Source of the DNA: DATARH01 sp035504235
GTDB taxonomy: Bacteria > Pseudomonadota > Alphaproteobacteria > ATCC43930 > CGMCC-115725
Assembly (NCBI GenBank): GCA_035504235.1
Contig: DATJSH010000281.1
Coordinates: forward strand, 16,349-80,348
Direction of reading: 5' to 3'
Length of the DNA: 64,000 nucleotides
The notes beneath the pieces are model-generated. The model did not search any database. It was not told the origin of the DNA and saw only the letters and a list, made by a program, of their open reading frames with translations. A program made the translations under genes and the position numbers. Of the stretch, positions 1-8,653 are shown piece by piece (the first letter of the stretch is position 1; every line of letters starts with the position of its first letter).

Positions 1-822
1 GGAATGATCACCGCTTTAGCATCGATTTTCGGGATCGTGCTGACAACGATGTTGACCCATGCCCAGCTGCTCAGCTGGGGCTGGCGGCTTCCCTACTTCT
101 TCGGGATGCTCGTCGGCCCTGCCGGGTTCTACATCCGCTGGAAGCTTTCGGAAACGCAGGAATTTATCGAGGCCGAGCAGCCGGAAGCGATGCCGATCCG
201 CGAATTGCTGACCAAATACCCGCTCCCCGTGCTTCTGTCGCTCGGCGCCTCGATCATCTCGAACAGCTCGTTCTACATTCTGGCCTACATCCCGACCTAC
301 GGACAGAAGACGCTGCATCTGCCGGCCTACACCGGGTTTACCGCAACGCTGATCGGCGGGCTTGTGCTGGCGATCTTTTGCCCGATCTTCGGCCACTGGT
401 CGGACAAGATGGCGTTCCGGCCGCGCCTCATGGTGATCACCGCCTGGCTGTTTTTCTTCACCTCCTGGCCGGCCTTCTTCCTGATGTCGGCCTGGCCGAC
501 CCTGGCCGCCTGCATCCTCGCCTGCTCGTGGCTGCAGCTCTTGAAGGCGGGCTACAGCGGCGTACTGCCGTCGGTGCTCGGTGAGCAATTCCCGGTCGCG
601 GTAAGGGCGATCGGCGTGTCGCTCAGCTTCAGCACGGCGGTGACGATTTTCGGCGGCTTCGCGCCGTTTATCGCCACCTGGCTGATCGCGCGGACCGGCG
701 ATCCGCTGTCGCCGAGCTACTACCTCGTCGCGACCGCCTTCCTGAGCGGGCTGGCGCTGTGGGGGGTCCGGCGGCGAAGCGCGCGCAGCGTTCAGCCGAA
801 GCTGGTGGTATCCTCGGCCTGA
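1..822 (+). CDS. MFS transporter, metabolite:H+ symporter (MHS) type, 5'-truncated by window edge
   Basis: The frame is open from the first base, and 272 residues follow the first internal Met, so the true start lies upstream. The protein has about seven to eight hydrophobic segments. A GWRLPYFFGMLVGPAGFYIR stretch early on, followed by a cytoplasmic loop with SETQEF, is typical of the mid-protein region of ProP/KgtP-like MHS symporters (usually about 430 aa), which import organic acids or betaines with protons. A GHWSDK motif at the start of the second half matches the MFS loop 8-9 signature. The stop overlaps the ATG of the following SDR gene (ATGA type), so the two are probably co-transcribed and translationally coupled. 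The substrate cannot be told from sequence. Confidence 0.85.
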   Translation, partial: GMITALASIFGIVLTTMLTHAQLLSWGWRLPYFFGMLVGPAGFYIRWKLSETQEFIEAEQPEAMPIRELLTKYPLPVLLSLGASIISNSSFYILAYIPTYGQKTLHLPAYTGFTATLIGGLVLAIFCPIFGHWSDKMAFRPRLMVITAWLFFFTSWPAFFLMSAWPTLAACILACSWLQLLKAGYSGVLPSVLGEQFPVAVRAIGVSLSFSTAVTIFGGFAPFIATWLIARTGDPLSPSYYLVATAFLSGLALWGVRRRSARSVQPKLVVSSA

Positions 823-1556
823 TGACAGGAAGGCTCAGCGGCAAGATCGCGCTTATCACCGGCGCCTCGCGCGGGATCGGCGCTGCCGTCGCCGAAGCTT
901 ATGCGCGCGAGGGCGCGCATCCGGTGCTGGCGGCGCGCACGGTCGGCGGGCTCGAAGAAATCGATGACCGGATCCGCACCGCTGGGGGCACCGCGACGCT
1001 CGTGCCGCTCGATTTGCGCGATTTCATCAAGATCGACGAGCTGGCGGCGGCGATCTATCAGCGCTTCGAGCGGCTCGACATCCTGGTCGGCAATGCCGCC
1101 GAGTTCGGCACATTCTCGCCGCTCGGCCATATCGACCCGGTGCTGTGGCAGGAGATCATCGACCTCAACCTCACCGCCAATTGGCGGCTGATCCGGGCAA
1201 TGGACCCGCTGCTGCGCGCCGCGCCGCACGGCCGGGCGATCTTTGTGACGAGCGGCATCGCCAGTAACCCGCGCGCCTATTGGGGTCCCTACGCGGTCAG
1301 CAAGGCGGGGCTCGAAGTGATGGTCAAGACCTACGCGGCGGAGAGCGAAAAAACCAATGTGCGCGCCAATTTGATCGGACCCGGCGTGGTGCGCACCCGG
1401 CTGCGCGCCCGGGTCTTTCCCGGCGAGGATCCGATGAACCTGCCGCCGCCCGAGACCGTCGTCGAAGCCTTTGTCCAGCTCGCGCTCGATGAGTGCGAGC
1501 GCAATGGTGAGATCATCAACGCCAGCGACCTCGCCGACACTCAGTCGCGGGCGTAA
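822..1556 (+). CDS. SDR family NAD(P)-dependent oxidoreductase
   Basis: Classical short-chain dehydrogenase of 244 aa with the usual length and order of motifs: cofactor-binding TGASRGIG at residues 13-20, NAAE in place of the usual NNAG around residue 90, and the catalytic YAVSK (Tyr about 156, Lys about 160) preceded by the SG of VTSG. The start is the ATG overlapping the transporter stop by one base; an in-frame extension further upstream lies inside the transporter and is unlikely. Being coupled to a transporter suggests it acts on the imported compound or a derivative, but this is inference. Its 3' end overlaps the convergent der gene by 16 bp. Specificity unknown. Confidence 0.88.
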   Translation: MTGRLSGKIALITGASRGIGAAVAEAYAREGAHPVLAARTVGGLEEIDDRIRTAGGTATLVPLDLRDFIKIDELAAAIYQRFERLDILVGNAAEFGTFSPLGHIDPVLWQEIIDLNLTANWRLIRAMDPLLRAAPHGRAIFVTSGIASNPRAYWGPYAVSKAGLEVMVKTYAAESEKTNVRANLIGPGVVRTRLRARVFPGEDPMNLPPPETVVEAFVQLALDECERNGEIINASDLADTQSRA

Positions 1557-2896
1557 GGGTTCGCCCCCTTGCGCAACATCAAACGGATCGGCGTTCCCGG
1601 CAGATCGAAATCCTCGCGCAGCGCATTGACCAGATAACGCCGGTAGCTGTCGGGCAATTCGCTCGGCTTCGAGGCGAAGAGGGCGAATGTCGGCGGCCGC
1701 GTATTGGCCTGCGTCATGTAGCGCAGCTTGAGGCGGCGCGCGCCGACCAGCGGCGGCGGATGATGTTGCTGAATGCCGGCGAGCCAGCGGTTGAGCGCCG
1801 GCGTCTGCAGCCGCTTGTTCCATACTCGGTCCGCGGCGACGACCGCCTTCATCAGCGCATCGAGCCCGCTTCCGGCGAGGCCCGAGATCGGCACCAGAGA
1901 CACCCCGTGAAGCTGCGCCAGGGATGCGGTGATGCGGTCGCGCAGCTGGCGCAACGCCGCGGGCTTGTCCGCGACGGCATCCCATTTGTTGGCGGCGAGC
2001 ACCAGCGCCCTGCCCTCCTCGGCGACCATGTTGGCGATCGTCAAATCCTGCCGGCCGAAGGGTTCCAGCGCGTCGAGCACCAGCACGACCGTGCCGGCAA
2101 AGCGGATCGTGCGCAGGGTGTCGGCGACGGACAGGCGCTCGAGCTTGTCCTGGACATGCGCCCGCCGCCGCAGTCCGGCCGTATCCACGAGGCGGATCGC
2201 GCGCCCTTGCCACTCCCATTCGAGCGCGATCGCGTCGCGAGTGATGCCGGGCTCCGGCCCGGTCAAGAGGCGATCCTCGCCGACGAGGCGGTTGACCAGC
2301 GTCGACTTGCCGACATTGGGCCGGCCGGCAATCGCCAGTTGCAGCGGCCGTTCCCCGGCTGCCGCCGCAGGCATATCTGCGGTCGGCATCTCTGCTTCCG
2401 GCAGCGGTGCAAAATCGCGCAGCCGCTCGTAAAGCTCGGCGAAACCCTCGCCGTTGAGCGCCGAGATCGGCACCGGCTCGCCGAGCCCGAGCGCATAGGC
2501 TTCGCCGACCGCGCCGAGTTCGGCGCGTCCTTCGGCCTTGTTAGCCACCAGCACCACGGGTTTGCCGCCTTTGCGCAGCCAGCCGCCAAAATGGCGATCG
2601 GCTTCGGTAATGCCGTCGCGCGCGTCGATCACCAGCAGCACGACATCGGCGAGATCGAGCGAGCGCTCTGTCTGCGCCCTCATACGGCCGGCGAGCGTCG
2701 CGGGCGCGGCTTCTTCAAGACCGGCGGTGTCGATCACACGAAATTCGAGATCGGCGATCCGGCCCTGCCCCTCGCGCCGGTCCCGGGTGACACCGGGTGC
2801 GTCGTCGACCAGCGCCGCGCGCCGTCCGACCAGCCGATTGAACAGCGTCGATTTACCGACATTCGGCCGGCCGAGTATTGCGACCGTAAAGCTCAT
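1541..2896 (-). CDS. der: Ribosome biogenesis GTPase Der (EngA)
   Basis: Tandem-GTPase protein of 451 aa. Two GRPNVGKST P-loops are at residues 9-17 and 191-199, each followed by a DTAGL G3 motif and an NK-type G4 motif (NKAE at 119-122 in the first domain, NKWD in the second). A C-terminal KH-like domain contains the RPPTFALFASKP stretch. This is the standard Der architecture; Der acts in 50S subunit maturation in the cytoplasm. The ATG at 2896 begins MSFTVAILG, which places the first P-loop normally; upstream extensions would add non-family sequence. It lies 77 bp downstream of bamB, the order also found in enterobacteria (yfgM-bamB-der). Confidence 0.97.
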   Translation of the reverse strand: MSFTVAILGRPNVGKSTLFNRLVGRRAALVDDAPGVTRDRREGQGRIADLEFRVIDTAGLEEAAPATLAGRMRAQTERSLDLADVVLLVIDARDGITEADRHFGGWLRKGGKPVVLVANKAEGRAELGAVGEAYALGLGEPVPISALNGEGFAELYERLRDFAPLPEAEMPTADMPAAAAGERPLQLAIAGRPNVGKSTLVNRLVGEDRLLTGPEPGITRDAIALEWEWQGRAIRLVDTAGLRRRAHVQDKLERLSVADTLRTIRFAGTVVLVLDALEPFGRQDLTIANMVAEEGRALVLAANKWDAVADKPAALRQLRDRITASLAQLHGVSLVPISGLAGSGLDALMKAVVAADRVWNKRLQTPALNRWLAGIQQHHPPPLVGARRLKLRYMTQANTRPPTFALFASKPSELPDSYRRYLVNALREDFDLPGTPIRLMLRKGANPYARD

Positions 2897-2973
2897 CGTT
2901 TTCCTTACAAATCGCGCGCCTGCCGCCCGGCACGGATCGCGTGCGCACGCGCTCGGCGCGCGGCTTTTCAATA

Positions 2974-4290
2974 CTATCGGTAGGCCGAAAGATTGGCGTC
3001 GTCGGTCAGCAGGTAAAGCGCATTGCCTGCGACGACCGGACCGAGATAGCCCTTGTCGGACATCTTGGTCTGCCATTGGGTCTGGCCGTTGGTCGCCGCA
3101 ACCCACATGGCGATGCCGGTTGACGACAGCACGACCAATTGCCCACCGCCCAGCACCGGCCCCGCCCATTCGATCGGGTCTTCCTTTTTGACCATGTCTT
3201 CGTAATCGGGCAGTTGCGCGGTCCAGCGCACCTTGCCTTCGTCGCGCGTGAGGCAGACGATCTCTTGGTTATTGGTGATGAGGAACACGGAGTCGCCCGC
3301 GCACCACGGCTCGTGACTGCTGCCGATCTCCTGCTCCCACACATGGTTGCCCGTGCGCAGCTCGATCGCCATCATCCGCCCGCTGTGGCTTACCGCGAAG
3401 ACCCGTCCACGGTCGATGACCGGCCGGCCATGGATATCGGCCATCGCCGACACGCCGTTCGTGTTGCGCGCGGAAGCCAGGTTCTCCGACCACAGAACGC
3501 GGCCATTCTCGACCCGAAGCGCAAAAAGCTCGCCTGAGGTATAGGCGACGACGACGATGTTGCCCTCGACCGCCGGGCTCGCGTCGCCCAGCAGCGTCCC
3601 GATCTCGGGAATGCCGGTATGCGTCCACTGGCGCTGGCCATCATCGGCCGACATCGCGATCAGCTCATTGTCGACGGTGACGATGAAGATGCGGTTGTCG
3701 ACGACGGTCGGCGCGGTGTGGACGGGCGTCTCGACATTCTTGCGCCAGATGATCTTGCCGTCATTGGGGTCCATCGCGATGACTTCGGCATAGCCGGTCG
3801 CGACATAGAGCCGGCCGTTCCAGAAGCAAGGGCCGCCGCCAAACGCATTCCCCTTCTGATCGGACGGGGTCAGATCGACCTGCCAGAACCGCTTGCCGCT
3901 GGCGGCGTCGAGCGCGCTGACCTGTACGCCCCCATCCATCGCATAGACCCGTCCGGCCGCAACCACCGGCTGCGACATGACTTTGGTGTAGCGCGACGTA
4001 CCGTCGCCGACGCTGGTCTCCCACACCTTTTTCACCTGGCTGGGCAGCGCCAAATTGCCCATTGCGTGACTGGGGTTGCCGCCGGGCTCGGGCCAATCCG
4101 GGTTCACTGTCGGCGGCGGCAAGGCAATCGGCTGATTGGCCAGCGCCGGATCGGCGGCGATCTGGCGGTCGAGCCCGAGCACGGAGATGCGCTCACCCGG
4201 CAACCTTGCCTTCGGCTTCGAGCCAAACAGCCCGCATCCCGCCGTGGTCAGTGACGCAAGCAGCACCGAGACGAAATGACGTCGTTTCAT
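2974..4290 (-). CDS. bamB: Outer membrane protein assembly factor BamB-like lipoprotein (PQQ-type beta-propeller)
   Basis: 438 aa. The N-terminus MKRRHFVSVLLASLTTAGC has a charged region, a hydrophobic core and a lipobox ending in Cys19, so it should be a lipoprotein. The rest is a run of PQQ-like blades (repeated patterns such as GRVYAMD, GKIIWRKN, GRVLWSEN, GKVRWTA) forming an eight-bladed propeller. BamB supports beta-barrel insertion by the BAM complex at the inner face of the outer membrane. The assignment rests on fold plus position between the yfgM-like gene (16 bp upstream) and der. Other PQQ-propeller roles are possible but less likely here. Confidence 0.9.
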   Translation of the reverse strand: MKRRHFVSVLLASLTTAGCGLFGSKPKARLPGERISVLGLDRQIAADPALANQPIALPPPTVNPDWPEPGGNPSHAMGNLALPSQVKKVWETSVGDGTSRYTKVMSQPVVAAGRVYAMDGGVQVSALDAASGKRFWQVDLTPSDQKGNAFGGGPCFWNGRLYVATGYAEVIAMDPNDGKIIWRKNVETPVHTAPTVVDNRIFIVTVDNELIAMSADDGQRQWTHTGIPEIGTLLGDASPAVEGNIVVVAYTSGELFALRVENGRVLWSENLASARNTNGVSAMADIHGRPVIDRGRVFAVSHSGRMMAIELRTGNHVWEQEIGSSHEPWCAGDSVFLITNNQEIVCLTRDEGKVRWTAQLPDYEDMVKKEDPIEWAGPVLGGGQLVVLSSTGIAMWVAATNGQTQWQTKMSDKGYLGPVVAGNALYLLTDDANLSAYR

Positions 4291-4306
4291 TGCGGTTATC
4301 GGGCGC

Positions 4307-4948
4307 TCAAGGCTTCAGCACCGCCGCCATTTCGGCCGCCCTGCCGCGCACCCCTTCGGGTGCGGCAGAGTCCGCGGCGAGCTGTTTGTAGATCTCGAGT
4401 GCGCCGGCGTCGTCACCGGCCTTCAACCTGGCCGCGGCGGTCAGGTCGAGCGCGCTGTAGCGCCATGGGCTGTCGCCGGCCGTGAGCGGCTTCAGCCGTT
4501 CGATCACTTTTTGCGGGTCGCTGTCGGCAAAGCCGTTCATCGCCGAGAGCAGCATCGCCGCGTTGCGCAGCTCGGGGTCGAGGTCGGGCGATGCGGCGAG
4601 CTTGTCGTAATCGGCAACTGCCCCCTTCACGTCGCCTGATTTGGCGGCCAGGGCGGCGGCTTCGAACGCCGCGAGATTGGCGTAGGACCCGCCCTCTTCG
4701 CCGACCGAGGCGAAGATCTTCGCGGCTTCCGCCTCCTTGCCCTGCCGCAGCAACGCAAGCCCCGCTTCATAGCGCACGGATTGGGCCTGGCGCTGCGCCA
4801 GCTCGTGGTTGCGCCAGGCGACAATGCCGCCGGCGACCAGCAATGCCACAACCGCCGCCGCGATGACGTAGCGGCCGTAGAGCTTCCACAGCTTCAGCAG
4901 ATTGTCGCGACGCAGCTCTTCGTCGATTTCGCGGAAAATGTCGCTCAC
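4307..4948 (-). CDS. Membrane-anchored TPR-like protein, YfgM/DUF2133 type
   Basis: 213 aa from a GTG start giving MSDIFREIDEELRRDNLLK. A short N-terminal cytoplasmic helix is followed by one membrane segment at about 26-45 and a periplasmic region of helical TPR-like repeats. This matches YfgM-like proteins, which associate with the Sec/periplasmic chaperone network. An ATG at 4999 in frame would add 17 residues with no family resemblance and a proline/arginine-rich look; the GTG is preceded by GGGGC and is preferred. First gene of the operon with bamB and der. Confidence 0.85.
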   Translation of the reverse strand: MSDIFREIDEELRRDNLLKLWKLYGRYVIAAAVVALLVAGGIVAWRNHELAQRQAQSVRYEAGLALLRQGKEAEAAKIFASVGEEGGSYANLAAFEAAALAAKSGDVKGAVADYDKLAASPDLDPELRNAAMLLSAMNGFADSDPQKVIERLKPLTAGDSPWRYSALDLTAAARLKAGDDAGALEIYKQLAADSAAPEGVRGRAAEMAAVLKP

Positions 4949-5259
4949 AAAGCCCCAGCCCCGAAACTCAACCCGCCGCGGTAAGCGGTTGGCTAACATA
5001 TTTGCGGGGCCGAGGCGAGCCTAACAGCGCCGCAGCGGCGCGGCGAACCGCGAGACGGCTGGTGTGGTAATTTGAAGGTCGCACAGGCTTTTGCGGCGGC
5101 TGCATTTCGCGAATTTCAAATCCGGAACCACACCAGATTTATAAAGTCACCCGTGCGCTTCCGAATCCGAAATTCGCTACCAGCATTCCTCCGAGACTCG
5201 ACGAATTTCGGATTCGGCGCACTGGACGCTCCGCCGGAAATGGTCAAAATTGCAATTGC
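4949..5259. other. Intergenic region with a 16-bp perfect inverted repeat
   Basis: About 310 bases between the divergent yfgM-like and DUF2794 genes. I see no convincing ORF. The middle part is distinctly richer in A+T than the flanks. It contains a perfect 16-bp inverted repeat (5161-5176 and 5202-5217) and a third, imperfect copy of the same half-site at 5110-5125. Promoters for both divergent genes should lie here, but I cannot define -35/-10 boxes with confidence. Confidence 0.6.
5161..5217. repeat. Inverted repeat, 16-bp perfect arms with 25-nt loop
   Basis: The left arm CCGAATCCGAAATTCG (5161-5176) is exactly complementary to the right arm CGAATTTCGGATTCGG (5202-5217). The sequence cgaatttcaaatccgg at 5110-5125 matches the right arm at 13 of 16 positions. 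There is no T-run after the stem, so it does not look like an intrinsic terminator. It could be an operator, an mRNA hairpin in the leader of the yfgM-like or DUF2794 gene, or a copy of a dispersed repeat. Confidence 0.7.
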
Positions 5260-5658
5260 GTGACACGGCGCGTGGCAATGGGCGGCGGCAAGGCGATGAG
5301 CACCAAGAGCGCGACGGTTCTGCCTTTGCGGGAATACCGGGCGAGACGCCGGCCGCAATTCTTCACCCGCTCGGAGCTCAATCAGCTGCTCGGCCTCTAC
5401 AGCCGCAATGTGTCGCGCGGCGTTTGGCGCGACTATGCGATCGACCACCGCGAGGGCCACGCGCTGTTCTCGGTCTTTCGCCACTCCCAGGAAGCCGCGC
5501 TCTATACGATTGTCAAATCCGCCGCCTCGGCGGCCAGCCCGCCGGAATTCTTCGTGATGAGCGGGCGCCAGCGGCTGCAGGCGGGTTCGACACTCGGCGA
5601 CGCGCTCGATTTCTTCCGCGGCAAGCTGTCGCTGGTGGCTGCCGGCGGGCCGGGCTGA
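5260..5658 (+). CDS. DUF2794 domain-containing protein
   Basis: Up to 132 aa. The core with FFTRSELNQLLGLYSRNV, then WRDYAID and ALFSVFRH, is the pattern of the small alphaproteobacterial DUF2794 family, which has no established function. The start is uncertain: GTG at 5260, ATG at 5278 and ATG at 5296 are all in frame and none has a strong Shine-Dalgarno. The conserved core begins after all three. The product is soluble and basic. It converges with the cytochrome b561 gene 56 bp downstream. Confidence 0.75.
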   Translation: MTRRVAMGGGKAMSTKSATVLPLREYRARRRPQFFTRSELNQLLGLYSRNVSRGVWRDYAIDHREGHALFSVFRHSQEAALYTIVKSAASAASPPEFFVMSGRQRLQAGSTLGDALDFFRGKLSLVAAGGPG

Positions 5659-5714
5659 ATTGGATCAAGTGCGGCGGCACATCCGTGCCGCCTGCGGAGG
5701 CGCGGCCCAGCGGC

Positions 5715-6263
5715 TCACGCTTTTGGCAGCATCCGTTCGAGGATGCCGTCGCGGCGGATGAAACCATGCATCAGCGCCGCGCCAATGTGCAGCGCGACGA
5801 GGCCGTAGATCAGGAATTCGCCGAGAAGGTGCAGCGCGATCGCGGCTTGCGACAAGCGTCCGCTCGCCGCCACCAGCGGCGGGATCGCGACAAGGCCGAA
5901 AAGGCTCACCGGCCGGCCGGCGGCCGCGAGGCTGAGATAGCCGGTAACCGGCATTGCCAGCAACAACAGGAAAATCGCCGTCTGCGTCGCGCGCGCCAAC
6001 ATTGTCTCGATCCGCCGGAGCTTCGGCCGCAACGGCGGCGCGGCATGATGCGCGCGCCAGCCGGCCCAGAACAGCATCAGCGCCGGGACGGCGATGCCGC
6101 ACGAACCGTGCAGCGTGAGCAACAAGCCGCGCGCCTCGCCATGGCGAGGGGCGGCGAGCAGGCACCACGCCAACAGGATCGTCACCAACCCCAGTATCGC
6201 ATTCGCCCAATGCAGCCGCCGGGTGACGGGATCATAGACCGCCGTTTCGCCAGGCTCACTCAT
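5715..6263 (-). CDS. Cytochrome b561 family protein
   Basis: 182 aa with four hydrophobic segments. Candidate heme-ligand histidines are in the expected places: RRLHWANA near the N-terminus, LLTLHGSCG in helix 2, and ALHLLGEF and ALHIGAAL in the C-terminal half. This is the bacterial CybB/b561 family of small di-heme inner-membrane cytochromes that pass electrons between quinol and periplasmic partners; the partner is unknown. The ATG overlaps the stop of the upstream gene by 4 bp (ATGA), so it is the last gene of a three-gene unit starting at 8484. Confidence 0.9.
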   Translation of the reverse strand: MSEPGETAVYDPVTRRLHWANAILGLVTILLAWCLLAAPRHGEARGLLLTLHGSCGIAVPALMLFWAGWRAHHAAPPLRPKLRRIETMLARATQTAIFLLLLAMPVTGYLSLAAAGRPVSLFGLVAIPPLVAASGRLSQAAIALHLLGEFLIYGLVALHIGAALMHGFIRRDGILERMLPKA

Positions 6264-7708
6264 GCGACTTTGCCGAAGTGCCGCTCAGCTTCGGCGAGGC
6301 GGCACCACGCCTCGGCGAGCACCAGCGCGGTTTCGAACTCGGCCAGCTGCTCCGCCGGCGGGCGATCGCTCTTCGCTGCATCCGCCACCGCGGCGAGCGC
6401 CGCGGCCTCGCAGCCGGCCCACAGATAACGGATGCCGGGCGCCGGCGGGTCGAGCGCGATAAAGGCTGTCTCGACGACATTCAGACGTTCGGCGAGCGCC
6501 TGAACCCGGGCCCGCAGGTCATCGCGCACGATGCCGACAAGCGAGCACAGCGGCGTTTCGTCGGCAATCTTCATCCGGCGCAGCGCCGCCTCAAGCGATG
6601 CCGTCAGCCGCGTCTTTGGCTCGGGCGGTTGCGCCGGAACCGAGGGTGCCGGCATCGCGCCCGGCGACTCGAAACGTAGCATCAGGCTGTGAATCGCGTT
6701 GAGGATCAGCCGCCAGCATGGCGGGTCGAGCGGCCGGTAGTGCCGCAGCGTATCGGCCATCGCCCCTTCGCCGCGCAACGGCAGATAGTGCGCGACATAA
6801 GTATCGAGCGCCGTGTATTTGCGGATAAGGTCGCCCATCTCCGGGTTCGCCGAAAACAGCACCGCCCGGCCGCGACGCGTTTCGGCGCGGATGATCGCGG
6901 TCTGTCCGGCCATCTCGCGGCGGAAGAACCCGTCGTCCAGCGGGTTTGGAATAAAGAGATGCCCCGGCATCACCAGCCGGTCAAAGGTCGCCGCCGATGA
7001 CACCGCACGATCGAGCTCAGTAAAGACCGGTCCGTGGTAATAGGGCATTTCGATCGTCGGCGGGCAACCAAACCCGATGCTGTCCCGCCCGAGCTGCAGG
7101 CTGACGATGCCCGCCCCGGTACGCAGGAACTCGTGAGTGTACATCGGGCGAGCGAAGGCGGCGTTGGTCCATCCCGGCCGGCCCGAGGACAGGTAGAAGG
7201 CGCCCCCGCCCGAGCCGATCGCTGCGCCGTCGCCGGCGAGAAATTGCCGCACGGCGGCATCGGCCCCGGCAACCCCCTCCGCCGCATCGAGTCCCCAGAC
7301 TGAAAACCCGCTCGGCAGCACCAGCAGATCAAAGCGCGCCAACCCGCCGCCGGCGATCGTCTCGCCATCGATCAACTCGAAATCGAAGCCGAGCCGGGCG
7401 AGCGCCATCGCATAATAGGCGAAGAACGGATAAGACGCCGCGGCGCCGGCAAAGAGGGCGATGCGCGGATGAGCAATCGCCACGGCATCGTCCGGCGGCT
7501 TGTCGTCCCAGGTCTCTGCCTCGATGCCGAACCCCGCGAGACGCGCCGCGGATGTCGCATCGACCTCGCACAGATAGTCGCCCGGCTCGTGGGCCGGGCC
7601 GCTGGCGCCGAGCCACCAGAGTTTCGCGCCGCGCGAGGCAAGCCGGTTGGCCGCCACGGCGAGGTCGAAGCCATCGAGATTGCGACGCCAGGCGAGGTGC
7701 AGCAGCAT
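6260..7708 (-). CDS. Conserved hypothetical protein with a class-I GATase/BPL_N-like N-terminal half
   Basis: 482 aa, soluble. Residues of about 80-290 alternate beta strands and helices, with IALFAGAAASYPFFAYYAMA then FDLLVLPSGFS, and a GSGGGAFYLS turn where class-I glutamine amidotransferase folds (for example the N-terminal domain of biotin-protein ligase) carry a G-x-C-x-G nucleophile elbow. The Cys is absent here, so if the fold is right this is not a standard amidotransferase. The last 130 residues are helical and resemble nothing I know. It lies between a 2-keto-4-pentenoate hydratase (26 bp upstream) and cytochrome b561 (4-bp overlap). I do not assign a function. Confidence 0.55.
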   Translation of the reverse strand: MLLHLAWRRNLDGFDLAVAANRLASRGAKLWWLGASGPAHEPGDYLCEVDATSAARLAGFGIEAETWDDKPPDDAVAIAHPRIALFAGAAASYPFFAYYAMALARLGFDFELIDGETIAGGGLARFDLLVLPSGFSVWGLDAAEGVAGADAAVRQFLAGDGAAIGSGGGAFYLSSGRPGWTNAAFARPMYTHEFLRTGAGIVSLQLGRDSIGFGCPPTIEMPYYHGPVFTELDRAVSSAATFDRLVMPGHLFIPNPLDDGFFRREMAGQTAIIRAETRRGRAVLFSANPEMGDLIRKYTALDTYVAHYLPLRGEGAMADTLRHYRPLDPPCWRLILNAIHSLMLRFESPGAMPAPSVPAQPPEPKTRLTASLEAALRRMKIADETPLCSLVGIVRDDLRARVQALAERLNVVETAFIALDPPAPGIRYLWAGCEAAALAAVADAAKSDRPPAEQLAEFETALVLAEAWCRLAEAERHFGKVA

Positions 7709-7734
7709 CGTCTAGCGCTCGGCCGCGCCGCCGT

Positions 7735-8484
7735 TCACTTGGGGAACGAGACCTCGACCCGGCCGAGGCTGCCGTAATCGGCAACGATCTTTGCCCCCGG
7801 TTCGGTCAAGACGAGCCCGGTATGGGTTCCAGTGGTGATCACCGTGCCGGCGGCGATCCCGCCACGGCCATTGACATGCTGGACCGCAGCCAGCAGCAGC
7901 TCGACCGGCGTCCCGGCGCGCAGACCGGTACAGTCGGCGAAGTGCTTGCCATCGGCGGTGACCTCGATCGGTGGGTGCGCGAGATCGACGCCGTCCCAGT
8001 CCTTAGCCGCCGGCCCATAGACCAGCGCGCCATTGGAAAAATTGTCGGCCAGCACCATCAGCCGGTCGATCGCGCGGAAATCCTGGTAGCGCGAATCGAC
8101 GACCTCGATCGTCGGGTGCAGCGACACGGCGTCAAACACCTCTTGCCGCGTATAGGGTTCGATCCGCGCCGGCAACGCCTTGTTGAAGCGAAAGCCGATC
8201 TCGCATTCAATGCCGATGATCTTGAAGTTCCTCGCCGGTAGGCTCGCCGGGCTCGCCACCACAGTGGAGACGTAGATCGGCGCGGCGAAATGCCCCCCGA
8301 GCGGCGAGATCCCGACTTTCCAGCCGCCGATCCGCACGCCCAGTTTGGCGATGACCGCGTTCTGGATCAGGTATGCATCCTCTTCGGTCTCGGGGATCGC
8401 GCCCTCGGGCAGCGCGGCGATCGCCGCGCCTCTCCGGGCGGCGACAAGCGCGCTGGCGGCCTGTGCGATCTGGTCGGGGGTCAT
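7735..8484 (-). CDS. 2-keto-4-pentenoate hydratase / fumarylacetoacetate hydrolase family protein
   Basis: 249 aa, the usual length for MhpD-like hydratases, which add water to 2-hydroxypenta-2,4-dienoate in aromatic meta-cleavage pathways or decarboxylate related keto acids. Family marks seen: RIGGWKVGI near residue 50, metal-site IECEIGFRF near residue 90, LADNFSNGALVYG, and a C-terminal GTVITTGTHTG turn. No other meta-cleavage gene is nearby, so the substrate is open. First gene of a probable three-gene unit with the GATase-like protein and cytochrome b561; the upstream intergenic space holds a long palindromic repeat. Confidence 0.85.
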   Translation of the reverse strand: MTPDQIAQAASALVAARRGAAIAALPEGAIPETEEDAYLIQNAVIAKLGVRIGGWKVGISPLGGHFAAPIYVSTVVASPASLPARNFKIIGIECEIGFRFNKALPARIEPYTRQEVFDAVSLHPTIEVVDSRYQDFRAIDRLMVLADNFSNGALVYGPAAKDWDGVDLAHPPIEVTADGKHFADCTGLRAGTPVELLLAAVQHVNGRGGIAAGTVITTGTHTGLVLTEPGAKIVADYGSLGRVEVSFPK

Positions 8485-8519
8485 ATCGGCTTCCTCCTGT
8501 AAGACTGGATCGGCTGCCC

Positions 8520-8637
8520 TGCGTCCTTCGAGGCTCCCTCCGGTCGCACCTCAGGATGAGGACTTTCCTTATGCCATCAACAGACCACCCTCATCCTGAG
8601 GTGCCCCCGGCAAAACGCCGGGGCCTCGAAGGACGCA
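8520..8637. repeat. Nested palindromic intergenic repeat
   Basis: The outer arms are 8520-8534 and 8623-8637 (tGCGTCCTTCGAGGC / GCCTCGAAGGACGCa) and the inner arms 8546-8561 and 8589-8604 (GCACCTCAGGATGAGG / CCTCATCCTGAGGTGC). Both pairs are perfect complements, so the RNA or single strand could fold into a long interrupted hairpin. The GGATGAGG palindrome next to a CCTTCGAGGC arm resembles a dispersed repeat I associate with Bradyrhizobium-like and related genomes. It sits between the 5' end of the hydratase gene and the 3' end of the aminotransferase gene. Confidence 0.85.
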
Positions 8638-8653
8638 CCTTGCTTCTGCAATC

